From Pseudorhizobium tarimense (GTDB lineage Bacteria > Pseudomonadota > Alphaproteobacteria > Rhizobiales > Rhizobiaceae), in assembly GCF_022968135.1 (NCBI RefSeq), contig NZ_JALJRA010000017.1:42278-106277 (forward strand): DNA of 64,000 nt. Direction: 5' to 3'. Position numbers and translations under genes: made by a program. The notes beneath the pieces were generated by a model. The model saw only the letters and a program-made list of their open reading frames with translations. It did not search any database and was not told the origin of the DNA. Shown piece by piece: positions 54,605 to 63,736 of the stretch. Each line of letters starts with the position of its first letter. Within the stretch, counting starts at the first letter, position 1.

Positions 54605-55072
54605 ATGACCAAGCGCCACAACGATCCCCCGCCGCTGCAACACCAGCTGTGCTACGCGATTTACACTGCGGGCATTGCTATCCAACGAGCCTACAAGCCT
54701 CTTCTCGATGAGCTGGGCCTGACTTACCCGCAATATCTCGTGCTCAACGTGCTCTGGAGCGAAGACGGGCAAACCGTGGGCGCGATTGCCAACGCTCTCG
54801 CCCTTGAATCCAGTACACTGACGCCGCTTTTGAAGCGCCTTGAGAAGTCCGGCCTGCTGCGCAGGACACGAAACCTGAGCAACGAGCGGCAGGTGTTGAT
54901 CGCATTGACCGACGAAGGACGTGCCTTGCAGCACAAGGCAGGCTGTCTCAGCGACACCTTGCTTGCAGCCTCAAGCCAGACGCCACAGGAATTAGCCACC
55001 TTGAACCGTGACGTCCGTCGCCTTCGCAACGCGATCTATTCTGAGATCGGCGGGTGGGACGCACCCGCCTGA
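54605..55072 (+). CDS. MarR/OhrR-family redox-sensing transcriptional regulator
   Basis: 155-residue winged-helix regulator. The N-terminal HQLCYAIYTA places a cysteine (Cys15) exactly where OhrR proteins carry their peroxide-sensing cysteine. The DNA-binding wing is in ALALESSTLTPLLKRLEKSG and NLSNERQVLIALT. OhrR represses its target until the cysteine is oxidised by organic hydroperoxides. Start at 54605 follows ACAGGAG. Its divergent neighbour is an exported hydrolase, not the usual Ohr peroxiredoxin, which is uncommon. The SDR gene downstream is on the opposite strand and convergent. Confidence 0.9.
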   Translation: MTKRHNDPPPLQHQLCYAIYTAGIAIQRAYKPLLDELGLTYPQYLVLNVLWSEDGQTVGAIANALALESSTLTPLLKRLEKSGLLRRTRNLSNERQVLIALTDEGRALQHKAGCLSDTLLAASSQTPQELATLNRDVRRLRNAIYSEIGGWDAPA

Positions 55073-55089
55073 TCGAAATGTGACGCGAC

Positions 55090-55878
55090 TCAGACGGTCG
55101 GAACGGTGCCGCCGTCAATGACGAATTCCGCGCCGTGGATCGCGGCGGCGCGATCTGAAGCCAGGTAGGCGATGAGGTCGGCGACCTCATGAGGGTCGGC
55201 CGGGCGCCCGATCGGGATCCCGCCCAGGCTGTCAAGAACCACTTGCCTTGCGTCCTCGATCGTGCCGCCATTGGCTGCCTGCAGGCGCCTCAAAAGATCG
55301 ACCGAAGACTCGGTCATGATCCAGCCGGGCGAGACGATATTGACCCGAACACCTTTCGGCCCAAGCTCCTTGGAGATGGACTTGCTGTAGGTTTTAAGCG
55401 CTGCCTTGGCGGAAGCGTAGGCGGTAGTGGCCTCCGGCAAGGGAAGGACTGACTGAATGGAGGTAACGTGCACCACAGCACCGCTGCCACGTTCGATCAT
55501 CTGAGGGATCAGGAGGCGATCAAGGCGGACGGTAGCCAGAAGGTTCAGGTTCAGTTCGGCCAGCCAGTGGTCGTCCGTCAGCGCGACAAACCCGCCACCC
55601 GGTGTCGACGATCCACCGATAACGTGAGCCAGAATGTCGACTCCGCCCAAGCGCTCGAGCGCCGCCTTCGCCAAGGTTTGCGCGCCCTCCACCGTTGTCA
55701 GGTCCGCCTGGATGAATTCGACCCCGGCAACGGGTTCTGGCGTTCCACGGGCAGCGGTGATGACTAGGGCACCGCCTGCCAAAAAACGGTGGACGGTGGC
55801 GCGGCCTGCTCCCTTGGTACCGCCACTGACGAGCACGCGCTTGCCTGCGAATTCTGTTGAATCGGTCTTGATGCTCAT
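55090..55878 (-). CDS. Short-chain dehydrogenase/reductase (second)
   Basis: 262-residue classical SDR. The cofactor motif [10 protein letters not shown] starts at residue 18, catalytic Ser lies in HVTSIQS, and Tyr/Lys in [10 protein letters not shown]. The C-terminal [10 protein letters not shown] is typical. Its start overlaps the SnoaL-like gene's stop by four bases, so the two are coupled. Divergent from the LysR gene at 56298, across a T-N11-A box. It likely reduces or oxidises a small carbonyl compound, and LysR control of such SDR genes is common. The substrate is unknown. Confidence 0.92.
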   Translation of the reverse strand: MSIKTDSTEFAGKRVLVSGGTKGAGRATVHRFLAGGALVITAARGTPEPVAGVEFIQADLTTVEGAQTLAKAALERLGGVDILAHVIGGSSTPGGGFVALTDDHWLAELNLNLLATVRLDRLLIPQMIERGSGAVVHVTSIQSVLPLPEATTAYASAKAALKTYSKSISKELGPKGVRVNIVSPGWIMTESSVDLLRRLQAANGGTIEDARQVVLDSLGGIPIGRPADPHEVADLIAYLASDRAAAIHGAEFVIDGGTVPTV

Positions 55879-56204
55879 GCCGTGATCTCCAGGGTCTTGA
55901 TGGCATCATTTTCAAGCACGAAGCAGTAGGTGAAGCGTATTGGGCTGCCTGCGAAGTCGCCATGAGCGGGGCCTTCGAGGATAACCTGATCATTCTCGTG
56001 CCGAACGGTATCAGGCATGAATACCGCCTTGACGGTGATAACTTGCTCTTCCAGCAATGACCGAAGTTCCGCCTGCCCTTGGTATTGGCGTCCATTGTCC
56101 AGAACAACCGCGCCCGCTGTGAAGGGCTTCAGCATCGCGTCCATATTGAGCTGAGCGTTTGCCTCGAGATAGTCGCCAATGGGTTTGGGTAGTGCTGCCA
56201 TCAT
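55875..56204 (-). CDS. SnoaL/NTF2-like small protein
   Basis: 109-residue protein with the cone-shaped NTF2/SnoaL fold pattern: a helical start ([20 protein letters not shown]), a beta strand [20 protein letters not shown] and the C-terminal sheet [20 protein letters not shown]. Such proteins are small enzymes or binding domains with no conserved catalytic set. Start at 56204 is fixed by AAAGGAGA. It is the first gene of the pair with the SDR and is divergently placed to the LysR gene. Role unknown. Confidence 0.85.
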   Translation of the reverse strand: MMAALPKPIGDYLEANAQLNMDAMLKPFTAGAVVLDNGRQYQGQAELRSLLEEQVITVKAVFMPDTVRHENDQVILEGPAHGDFAGSPIRFTYCFVLENDAIKTLEITA

Positions 56205-56243
56205 CTGTGTTCTCCTTTGCTGACGTAACACCTATCATTCGAC

Positions 56244-56256
56244 TATTACTCTAATA
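56244..56256. promoter_or_regulatory. LysR-type T-N11-A operator
   Basis: TATTACTCTAATA: perfect 5-bp arms TATTA/TAATA around a 3-base centre, fitting the T-N11-A motif of LysR regulators. It lies in the 93-base gap between the divergent SnoaL-like/SDR pair and the LysR gene, 42 bases before the LysR start. Confidence 0.65.
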
Positions 56257-56297
56257 AGTGGGATGAACTTGCATGCAGTGATGAAGGAAACGGGACA

Positions 56298-57206
56298 ATG
56301 GAGCGAGCGAGCCTAAAAGAACTTGAAGCCGCTATTGCAATCGCACGGCGGGGGACATTCCGTGCAGCATCAATCGAGCTGGGAGTGTCGACCACTGCAC
56401 TCAGTCACACGATAGGCAGGCTTGAGGCGGCGCTGGGGGTACGACTCTTCAACCGCACCACGAGAAGCGTTTCGCTGACGGACGCTGGTCGCATCTTCAT
56501 GCAGCAGGTTGCCCCGTCGCTTCAGGACCTCGAGGCCGCTCTGGAGGCGGTTCGCGAGCAGCGTGAAACGCCTTCCGGAACGATACGCATCAACGCAGCG
56601 CCGTTCGCGGCGCGCGCCATCATCTCCCCTCTCGTGCTCGAGTTCCTGCGCCGTTACCCCGACATGAATGTCGATCTCGTCACCGAAGGGAAAATGGTCG
56701 ATATCGTGCGGGACGGGTTCGACTTGGGCGTCCGCGTTGCAGGCCTTGTTCCCAGTGAGATGATCGCTGTTTCGCTCGGCAGTCCTCAACGACATGCTGT
56801 GGTCGGTTCACCTGCATATTTTGAGAAGCACGGGATGCCAAAGGTCCCTCCGGATCTCCTCACTCACAGTTGCATTCGTGTCCGTCTGCCTGATGGCTCC
56901 TTGTATCGCTGGCGGTTCGAAAAGGACGGGGAACAAGTTCAGATAGATGTGCACGGCCGGATCACACTCGACGAGGCCAGCCTCACGCGAGCTGCTGTTC
57001 TCGATGGCACAGGCTTAGGCTACGTCTTCGAACAAGACGTTCTCCCTGACATCGAGGCAAGACGACTTGTCCGGGTACTGGAAGATTGGACGCCACCTTA
57101 TCCCGGGCTTTGCCTATACTATCCCGGACGCAGAAATCTATCGGCCGGTGTCAGAGCTCTTCTTGAGCTAGCTCGGGAGCTTTCACGTACGGGTGATCCG
57201 GCCTAA
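56298..57206 (+). CDS. LysR-family transcriptional regulator
   Basis: 302-residue regulator of standard length. The HTH lies at about 5-62 ([38 protein letters not shown]) and the effector domain follows with [21 protein letters not shown] and [20 protein letters not shown]. This is the subgroup typical of AaeR/DmlR/PA0477-like proteins that control divergent SDR or reductase genes. Its divergent neighbours are a SnoaL-like/SDR pair, with a T-N11-A box between. It probably represses itself and activates the pair in response to a small carbonyl compound. Confidence 0.93.
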   Translation: MERASLKELEAAIAIARRGTFRAASIELGVSTTALSHTIGRLEAALGVRLFNRTTRSVSLTDAGRIFMQQVAPSLQDLEAALEAVREQRETPSGTIRINAAPFAARAIISPLVLEFLRRYPDMNVDLVTEGKMVDIVRDGFDLGVRVAGLVPSEMIAVSLGSPQRHAVVGSPAYFEKHGMPKVPPDLLTHSCIRVRLPDGSLYRWRFEKDGEQVQIDVHGRITLDEASLTRAAVLDGTGLGYVFEQDVLPDIEARRLVRVLEDWTPPYPGLCLYYPGRRNLSAGVRALLELARELSRTGDPA

Positions 57207-57637
57207 ATCATGAACGGTCCGCTCGCAGTTGAAGGGGGGTACGAACCATCAACCGCGTAATCCCAAGGAGGTGCCCTTCTTCGGGATCACACTCTGGTGA
57301 TGGAGCTGGGATGATCATGCGGAGGAGGTAGAGTCTCCGTCTTACTGGCAGGCCTGAGGGTCCGCCGACGGGAAGCTGATCGACCAGTTGGGACCTTGTA
57401 GTAGCCTTTCCCGGGATGATTTATTCCGAGAATGTCACCGCCTCGTCGAGTTCGGACGCGTTACATGCTTTGCGAGAATAGCAAGCGCATCTCCGACCTA
57501 AAGCGCCTTCTCGACTGACTTCGTCGGCGATGTGAAGCTGATCCGTGGGAAGTGTCTCGACATGGCTGTGATCTAGGCGCGTGAGCAATCCCGACAAGTT
57601 CCCTTCATCGGGCTGAGCGTCGTCTTCAAGTCGGGAG
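57207..57637. other. Gene-free, degenerate region
   Basis: About 430 bases without an intact gene. In one frame protein-like fragments separated by stop codons can be read (DFVGDVKLIRGKCLDMAV near 57530; GSADGKLIDQLG near 57370), suggesting decayed coding sequence that I cannot identify. The tRNA-like element follows. Confidence 0.5.
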
Positions 57638-57712
57638 TGGTGCCCTCGCTCAGGAATTGAACCTGGATCTTCTACGAACGAAGCAGCTGCTCTATCGTTG
57701 AGCTACAAGGGC
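57638..57712 (-). tRNA. Degraded tRNA-like element, anticodon position CGT (Thr-like)
   Basis: Read on the minus strand from 57712, a 7-bp acceptor stem GCCCTTG / CGAGGGC pairs fully (one G-T), followed by TA, a D-arm with GCTC/GAGC, an anticodon arm GCTGC-TTCGTTC-GTAGA with anticodon CGT, a T-arm CCAGG-TTCAATT, discriminator A and an encoded CCA end at 57638. Defects: one D-loop invariant G is lost, position 37 is T instead of a purine, the first anticodon-stem pair is mismatched, and an extra A interrupts the 3' side of the T-stem. It looks like a pseudo-tRNA; I doubt that it is functional. Confidence 0.55.
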
Positions 57713-57879
57713 AACAGGCACGCGCAAGCATGTCGCACACTGAAGCTCTCACCACAACCGCGACTCAGCGCGATGGTTAATCGACAGAAGGAAGAGGACT
57801 AACCTTGCGACCTTGGATAGGAGCTGGAGCGGCGTGAGGGCGTCAGCTGAATACTGTTTGGTTTGTGAGGAGAGGAGTC

Positions 57880-58062
57880 TCGGACAGACGAACCTACCGG
57901 TACCCCAGCCGCCGCGACATCATGACAGAACTTGAGGAACTGCTGCGGGGAGCGTGATGACGTTTGCAAGCAGTTGGATGCACGGCTGTCCTGAACATCG
58001 ACAACTTCAAGTACATCAACGATCACCTCCGTCATGCGTAGGAGACGCGCTTCCGACGGACT
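57880..58062 (+). pseudogene. Diguanylate cyclase (GGDEF) fragment
   Basis: Fragments RRDIMTELEELLRGA and LNIDNFKYINDHLRHA, the latter being the conserved GGDEF-domain strand and helix (D-x-D-x-F-K-x-I-N-D), are separated by stop codons and frame changes. The next expected residues GDAL are in the frame of the histidine-kinase remnant that follows. The rest of the domain, including GGDEF itself, is missing, so this is a truncated, inactive gene piece. Confidence 0.7.
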
Positions 58063-58085
58063 ACGCACAGACACTCTCCAACGTC

Positions 58086-58826
58086 ATGTCCGCAAGTCGT
58101 GTCAATGCCGCGTGGACTTTCCCCAGAAGGGGGCCGACGGAGGTGAGGCAGGTTACCGAGGCTTTCAACGAGATGGCTCGGCGCCTAACAAAATTGCTGA
58201 GGGAGCGAGCGCAGATGCTCGCTGCCCTCGACCATGATCTGCGCTCACCGATTACAGCGATGCGGCTACGGGTAGATATGCTTGAGGATACCGACTCGCG
58301 GCAACGACTGGAAATCTGCCTCGACGAGATCCAGTCGCTGGTGCAGGCAGCGCTAGCGCTCGCCCGCGGAGCGTCGACCGGCGAACCTCGCGTTGCGATC
58401 AACCTCCATGACCTTCTCCACGGGCTAGTTTGCGACCTTATCGAAGCGGGGGGCAAGGCAACACTTGACGCGCCAGGTAACATGTCATTGATGGCTCGGC
58501 CGGATTCCCTCAAGCGCGCTCTGCGCAACGTCGCCGAGAATGCGGTGCGCTACGGCAACACGGCAATCATCCGCGCCTTAAGCCGTCAAAATTACGTGCA
58601 GATCGAGGTCGAGGACAACGGTCCCGGCATTGAAGTGGCTAACCGTGAGCGGGTTTTCGAGCCTTTCGTTCGGCTCGAAACGTCTCGCAGCCGCGACACA
58701 GGTGGCTCCGGTCTTGGCCTCTCAATTGCCCGAACGATCATCGAAGCCCATGGTGGCAGCATCAAGCTCAAGGAGGCCACAGCCGGCGGCGGAACCTGCG
58801 CAATCGTCCTCCTGCCAGTGCTCTAG
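58086..58826 (+). pseudogene. Sensor histidine kinase lacking its sensor and membrane part
   Basis: 246 readable codons from ATG 58086 make the cytoplasmic half of a histidine kinase: the end of a HAMP domain (GPTEVRQVTEAFNEMARRL), H-box with the phospho-acceptor in LAALDHDLRSPITAM, N-box NVAENAVRYG, G1 VEDNGPGI, F-box FEPFVRLE and G2 GGSGLGLSI. All catalytic motifs are intact. The periplasmic sensor, transmembrane helices and first half of HAMP are missing; the frame instead continues from a GGDEF fragment at 58062. No response regulator is adjacent. It might be expressed as a soluble kinase, but truncation by rearrangement is more likely. Confidence 0.8.
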
Positions 58827-58888
58827 GTCAAATGGACAGGACTTTTTTGTCCACGGGGAGCACGCAATGCGCTCCCCGTGGTGCGATG

Positions 58889-59776
58889 TCACGTCAGGTG
58901 TCGATTGAACCACTCGATCGTCCGTTCCCAGGCGAGCTTGGCTGCCGCCTCGTCGTAACGTGGTGTGGAATCGTTGTGGAAGCCGTGATTGACACCAGGA
59001 TAGATGTAGGCTTCGTAGGTTTTGCCGGCCGCCTTCAACGCAGCCTCATACGCCGGCCAGCCCTCATTGATACGGGTATCGAGCTCAGCATAATGGATCA
59101 GCAATGGCGCTTGGATCTTCGCGACGTCTTCGGGCCGCGGTTGGCGGCCATAGAAGGGCACTGCCGCGCCCAGTTCCGGATAGGCAACTGCCGCCGCATT
59201 GGAAACTCCGCCTCCGTAGCAGAAACCGGTGATGCCGACCTTGCCCGTGGTCATGTCCGACTGCATGAGGAACTCAACAGCGGCGAAGAAGTCGTTCATC
59301 AGTTTTTCCGGATCGACGGCCTGCTGTAGCTCGCGCCCCTTTTCGTCATTGCCGGGATAGCCGCCAACGGAGGTAAGACCGTCGGGTGCCAGGGCAATGA
59401 ATCCTGCCTTGGCGACGCGCCGCGCAACATCCTCGATGTATGGGTTGAGCCCCCGATTTTCATGGACGACGACAACGCCAGGTATAGCACCCGTCGCCTT
59501 TGCCGGCCGCACGAGGTAACCCCGAACATCACCGTGGCCTTTCGGTGAAGGATAGGTGATATATTCCGCCACAATGTCGGGATCAGAGAATTCTACCTGC
59601 TGGGCCAGAGCGTAGTTTGGGCTCAACGACGAAAGGAGCGCGGCCGCAGTTAGGCCTCCAACTGCGAATTTTCCGGCGCGCTCCAGAAAATCTCGCTTGG
59701 TGATCTTTCCGTGTGCATAGAAGTCGTAGAGTTCAAGCAGTTCCTGGGGAAAGTCTTCCGCGGTGAGGCGTTTCAT
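58889..59776 (-). CDS. Dienelactone hydrolase-family protein, exported
   Basis: 295-residue alpha/beta hydrolase of the dienelactone hydrolase family. The nucleophile is Cys186 in GFCYGGG, with Asp233 (YAELDTRIN) and His264 (GVNHGFH); Glu106 in VHENRG is the conserved residue that controls the thiol. The N-terminus has [14 protein letters not shown] followed by a hydrophobic stretch, similar to a Tat signal but with KR instead of RR. Similar exported enzymes (YghX-like) are of unknown role. Start at 59776 follows AAAAGGATC. It stands alone with no aromatic-ring-cleavage genes nearby. Confidence 0.88.
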   Translation of the reverse strand: MKRLTAEDFPQELLELYDFYAHGKITKRDFLERAGKFAVGGLTAAALLSSLSPNYALAQQVEFSDPDIVAEYITYPSPKGHGDVRGYLVRPAKATGAIPGVVVVHENRGLNPYIEDVARRVAKAGFIALAPDGLTSVGGYPGNDEKGRELQQAVDPEKLMNDFFAAVEFLMQSDMTTGKVGITGFCYGGGVSNAAAVAYPELGAAVPFYGRQPRPEDVAKIQAPLLIHYAELDTRINEGWPAYEAALKAAGKTYEAYIYPGVNHGFHNDSTPRYDEAAAKLAWERTIEWFNRHLT

Positions 59777-60320
59777 GGCTGATCCTTTTGTATTGCGCGC
59801 TAGTACTTTAGCGGACACGGTTGGAATCCGCGTTCACATTTTCGATAGCGCGCGCACGGCGCTGGGAAATATTCGGCCGGGCCTCGCGTCTAGAAAAGAT
59901 CGTTTGGAAGAACCAAGCTTTCTCGTGCAAGAAAAAACACGGCCTAACCTGTCACCTGTTAGCGCATTCCGGCCCGGACGGCGGTCGGCTCGAAACCGCC
60001 GCGGAAAACTAACCGTAGCAAGCCAGCCGCGGTGAAGCGGCTTCTTCTCCAATATCAGCACGTACGGTTATCCATAGAGAGAGCTCCCGCGCCCGTTGTG
60101 ACTAATGCTAAAAAGACGAAGCAGAATAATATTGCTGCGTCGCAGGCGAAGGCCATGTGTCCCGCGAGCACGAAGGTTGTTCTCGGCCGCAAGGCGTTCA
60201 TGATGAAAATTGCGGCATTATTCGGTGAAGCGTCCAGACAATCGGGGCGCCGGGTCAACCGGCTCGATTGAATGCAACTGGAACGATGGGCTAACGTGTT
60301 GGCATCGGTATACCACTTCA
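59777..60320. other. Gene-free region
   Basis: About 540 bases with no supported gene. A 48-residue minus-strand frame (about 60055-60201) contains one hydrophobic stretch AAILFCFVFLALVTTG but has no ribosome site. Confidence 0.5.
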
Positions 60321-60515
60321 TCATGGGCGAAGCAAAATTGTCTTAATGGACCGCCCTGCTGGGAAAGGCGGCTGCATCGCTTTGAAGAGAATGATCAAGC
60401 CCGGTAAAAGGGGGGCGAGCAGCTCTCGGCGCATTTCCTCGGAGGTGCTCTCTCCCGCAACGTAGCGAGCCATTGCTTCTTTCAAGACCGGATCGCCTGT
60501 GTAACCCGCACGCAT
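60321..60515 (-). CDS. Small protein with an antitoxin-like helical motif, possibly truncated
   Basis: 64-residue frame. RAGYTGDPVLKEAMARYVAG followed by ESTSEEMRREL resembles the N-x-x-x-E/A-G ... RY-x-x-G-E-x-T/S-x-x-E-M pattern of VbhA-type Fic antitoxins and similar small plasmid proteins. Upstream the reading AADQARAAN continues in frame but reaches a stop at about 60561 without a start codon, so the N-terminus may be lost. No Fic toxin gene is next to it. This assignment is a guess. Confidence 0.3.
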   Translation of the reverse strand: MRAGYTGDPVLKEAMARYVAGESTSEEMRRELLAPLLPGLIILFKAMQPPFPAGRSIKTILLRP

Positions 60516-60737
60516 GTTTGCGGCACGAGCCTGATCGGCAGCCTTCTTCTGGCGAAAACGTTATCGTCCTTTGCAGGCGTGCCGCGTCAGAAGCAAACGG
60601 TGCAGCACTATCGTTCGCGCTCTAAGGCATGTCGCAACCGACCCTCTTCTAACGCTTCAGAGACCTACGAGAAGGCTCTTTCCCTGCAGCGCCAGAAGAG
60701 GTGCACCTGGGCTAGGGGGCTCGGTGGGGCGGGCGCT
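60516..60737. other. Short gene-free region downstream of nasA
   Basis: About 220 bases. In many rhizobia a uroporphyrinogen-III methyltransferase gene follows nasA; I see no trace of it here. Confidence 0.5.
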
Positions 60738-63395
60738 TCATCCAGCAGCCGCCGCAAGACATCCATCTACAATATTCCTGATTTCGGCGCGGCAAGAGCC
60801 GCAGTTCGTTCCTGCATTTAGCGCCTTGCCGATGGCCTCAACGCTGTGACAGCCACCGCGCACGGATCCGAGGATCTGGTTGAGTCCCACGCCGAAGCAC
60901 GAGCACACGGTGGCGCCAGAATCCGGCATGTCCGCACCTGGCCGACCGGCCACGATCGCCAAGCGGTTGCGCAGGTTGGCGTGCTCGGTCTTGAGCTGCG
61001 TGATCACCCAGTTGCGAGCGACGGCAACGGGTTCGCGCGCCAGAAAGAAGGCCGCGAAAAGCCGGGTGCCATCGAAGAAGGCGAACCTGACATCGCCGGT
61101 CTGCGCATCCGTATAGCCGATCGGCTCAATCCCATTGGGAATAGCGAAGACGCGGCGGCACCAGCTCGCCCAATCTTCCGCTGGCGCGGCGAACGCCAGA
61201 TCCAGCCGCCAACCGCCTTCGGCCTTGGCGAGCGCCCAATAGCTAGCATCCTGTCCAGCGGGTTTCGTCTGCGATAAAGAGAATGCGTAGTGCTTCACCT
61301 CGAAGCGCCGCACCGAAATGGCGACGTTCTTCGAGGCCGGCTGACCGGAAAATTCGTCAGTGGTCGCGGGCACGACTGTATTGATGCGGGCCCTGGCGGC
61401 GAACTGATCATTCCAGTGGATGGGCATAAAAATGCTGCCGCGCGCCTGGCGCTCGGTGATGAGGGCGCGCACGATCGCCCTGCCCTGCTGGCTTCTGATC
61501 TCAACGAGCTCGGCATTGCCGACGCCGATCTCCATCGCATCGCGCGGGTGAAGCTCGGCGAAGGGTTCTGCAATATGGGACGACAATCGCGCACTTTTGC
61601 CGGTGCGCGTCATAGTGTGCCACTGGTCGCGGACGCGGCCGGTGTTCAACGTGAAGGGGTAGTCGGGCCTGGTGCGGTCGGTTTCCCTCGGCTTCACCGC
61701 AACGAAGCGCGCCTTGCGGTCGGTGTGGTAGAAGCCGCCGTCGGCAAAGAAGCGGGTTTCGCTATTCACCTGTCCGGCAGGCTGGGGCCACTGGAAGGGC
61801 GCGATCTCGTTATAGGCATTGATCGTAAGGCCGCCATAGGCACCGATGTCGAAGTCCCGAGTGCCGGCGTTCTCGAACGCGGAAAGGGCAGCATGCTCGG
61901 AAAAGATGTCCGCCGGGCCCTCATAGGCGAAGGCCCGCCCAAAGCCCATGCGGCGGGCGACTTCGGCAAGCTGCCACCAGTCAGCCTGTGCCTCACCCGG
62001 TGGATCGAGGAAAGCACGCTGGCGAGAGATGCGGCGCTCGGAGTTGGTAACCGTGCCGCTCTTTTCCCCCCAACCAAGTGAAGGCAGAAGGACATGGGCG
62101 TGGCGGGCGGTATCGGTTTGCCTGAGGATGTCGGAAACGACGACGAAGGGACATGCCCTGATCGCCGCCTCGACAGCGTCGGCATCCGGCATCGAGACGA
62201 CAGGGTTCGTCGCCATGATCCAGAGCGCCTTGACGCGCCCGTCTGCCACGGCGCGGAAGAGATCAACAGCCTTTAGGCCGGGTCTTTCCGCGATGGCCGG
62301 TGAGCCCCAGAAGCGCTGTACCCGGTCGCGGTCTTCAGCATTCTCGATCGCCATATGGGCCGCAAGCATATTCGCGAGCCCGCCTACCTCGCGACCGCCC
62401 ATGGCGTTCGGCTGTCCCGTTAGGGAAAACGGCCCCGTGCCTGGCCGGCCGATGCGGCCGGTCGCAAGATGACAATTGAGGATCGCGTTGACTTTGTCGG
62501 TGCCCGAGGAGGATTGATTGACTCCCTGGCTGTAGCACGTGACGACCTTTTCGGTCGTCGTGAACAAGCGGTAGAACTCGCGAAGCTGCATGGAGGGAAG
62601 CCCGGTCCGCTCCAGCACCTCGCCGAAGGAAACGCAGCCGGCAACCGCGAAGGCTTCGGCAAAGCCCGACGTGTTCGCCGCCACATAGTTCTGATCGACG
62701 GCGTCGTTGGATACGAGATGCGAGAAGAGGCCAGCGAAGAGCGCCACGTCCGTATCCGGTCGGATTGCCAGATGCAGGTCAGCGATGTCAGCCGTCATGG
62801 TACGACGCGGATCAATCACGACGACTTTCATGCCCGGTCGATTCTCCTTGGCGGCCGCGAGGCGCTGATAGAGTACGGGATGGCACCAAGCGAGATTCGA
62901 GCCGGCAAGGATGACGAGATCGGCGAGCTCCAGATCCTCGTATACGCCGGGCACCGTGTCCGCACCAAAGGCGCGGCGATGGCCGGCGACGGAGGAGGAC
63001 ATGCAGAGCCGGGAATTGGTGTCGATGTTGGCGGAGCCGAAAAATCCCTTCATCAGCTTGTTGGCGACGTAATAGTCCTCCGTCAGCAGCTGGCCCGAGA
63101 CGTAGAACGCCACGGAGCCGGGGCCGTGCTCTGCGATCGCAGCGGCAAACTTGTCTGCGACAAGGTCGAGCGCGTCGTCCCAGGATGCCTGCCGGCCATC
63201 AATTTCAGGGTGAAGGATGCGGCCGTCGAGATCAATCGTCTCGGCAAGCGCCGAGCCCTTCGAACAGAGCCAGCCATAGTTGGAAGGATGTTCCGGATCT
63301 CCTTTGACGGAGACGGCGCCCTTTCGCGTGACCGTGGCGATAACCCCGCAGCCGACGCCGCAATACGGGCAGGTTGTGTGAACCTTCTTTTCCAT
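60738..63395 (-). CDS. nasA: Assimilatory nitrate reductase, large catalytic subunit with BFD domain
   Basis: 885-residue cytoplasmic molybdoenzyme that reduces nitrate to nitrite. The N-terminal 4Fe-4S site is formed by Cys9, Cys12, Cys16 (CPYCGVGC) and Cys44 (WLCSKGSA). Molybdopterin-binding stretches include AGSNLAWCHPV, VIDPRRTMTADIADLHLAIR, GRIGRPGTGPFSLTGQPNAM and, in the C-terminal barrel, TGRVRDQWHTMTRTGKS. The last 60 residues are a BFD-type 2Fe-2S domain (VCSCFGVG and NCGSC), as in bacterial NasA/NarB. I start at 63395 (MEKKVHTTC), one base after nirD. Operon order nirB-nirD-nasA is typical of rhizobia. It appears intact. Confidence 0.95.
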   Translation of the reverse strand: MEKKVHTTCPYCGVGCGVIATVTRKGAVSVKGDPEHPSNYGWLCSKGSALAETIDLDGRILHPEIDGRQASWDDALDLVADKFAAAIAEHGPGSVAFYVSGQLLTEDYYVANKLMKGFFGSANIDTNSRLCMSSSVAGHRRAFGADTVPGVYEDLELADLVILAGSNLAWCHPVLYQRLAAAKENRPGMKVVVIDPRRTMTADIADLHLAIRPDTDVALFAGLFSHLVSNDAVDQNYVAANTSGFAEAFAVAGCVSFGEVLERTGLPSMQLREFYRLFTTTEKVVTCYSQGVNQSSSGTDKVNAILNCHLATGRIGRPGTGPFSLTGQPNAMGGREVGGLANMLAAHMAIENAEDRDRVQRFWGSPAIAERPGLKAVDLFRAVADGRVKALWIMATNPVVSMPDADAVEAAIRACPFVVVSDILRQTDTARHAHVLLPSLGWGEKSGTVTNSERRISRQRAFLDPPGEAQADWWQLAEVARRMGFGRAFAYEGPADIFSEHAALSAFENAGTRDFDIGAYGGLTINAYNEIAPFQWPQPAGQVNSETRFFADGGFYHTDRKARFVAVKPRETDRTRPDYPFTLNTGRVRDQWHTMTRTGKSARLSSHIAEPFAELHPRDAMEIGVGNAELVEIRSQQGRAIVRALITERQARGSIFMPIHWNDQFAARARINTVVPATTDEFSGQPASKNVAISVRRFEVKHYAFSLSQTKPAGQDASYWALAKAEGGWRLDLAFAAPAEDWASWCRRVFAIPNGIEPIGYTDAQTGDVRFAFFDGTRLFAAFFLAREPVAVARNWVITQLKTEHANLRNRLAIVAGRPGADMPDSGATVCSCFGVGLNQILGSVRGGCHSVEAIGKALNAGTNCGSCRAEIRNIVDGCLAAAAG

Positions 63396-63396
63396 C

Positions 63397-63726
63397 CTAT
63401 TCGGCCGCCACCATGAAGCTTTCGAGCGCGATGAACAGCGCACCGTTGTCTTTGCGGAGCGTGATCGTCTTGACCGCGCCTTCGTCCGCGCCGACCGCCT
63501 TGCCGCTTTGCAGCGAGATCACCCAGTTGTGCAGCGGGCAGGTCATGGCGGCGCCATGCACGATGCCTTCCGATACCGGCCCACCCCTGTGCGGGCAGTG
63601 ATCTTCGAGGGCGAAGATCTCGTTTTCCCCGGTGCGAAACACGGCGATCTTGCCCTGCGGAGTCTTTACACAGCGGGCGCCGCGCAGCGGGATGTCGTCA
63701 ATGTTTCCGATGGCAATCCAATTCAT
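63397..63726 (-). CDS. nirD: Nitrite reductase small subunit, Rieske type
   Basis: 109-residue cytoplasmic protein. The complete Rieske 2Fe-2S ligand set is present: Cys44 and His46 in DHCPHRG, Cys63 and His66 in CPLHNW. E. coli NirD lacks these, while NasE-like rhizobial proteins keep them. It passes electrons or stabilises the large subunit NirB in reducing nitrite to ammonium. The ATG at 63726 has AGGAGGTC upstream. It begins 10 bases after the nirB stop and ends one base before nasA. It is intact although nirB is damaged. Confidence 0.93.
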   Translation of the reverse strand: MNWIAIGNIDDIPLRGARCVKTPQGKIAVFRTGENEIFALEDHCPHRGGPVSEGIVHGAAMTCPLHNWVISLQSGKAVGADEGAVKTITLRKDNGALFIALESFMVAAE

Positions 63727-63736
63727 GTTAGACCTC

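Noticed and set aside
57954..58826. Full-length histidine kinase gene starting at 57954
   Set aside because: The first 40 or so codons are out-of-frame GGDEF sequence; no sensor or membrane helices are encoded, so only the kinase core from 58086 is supported.
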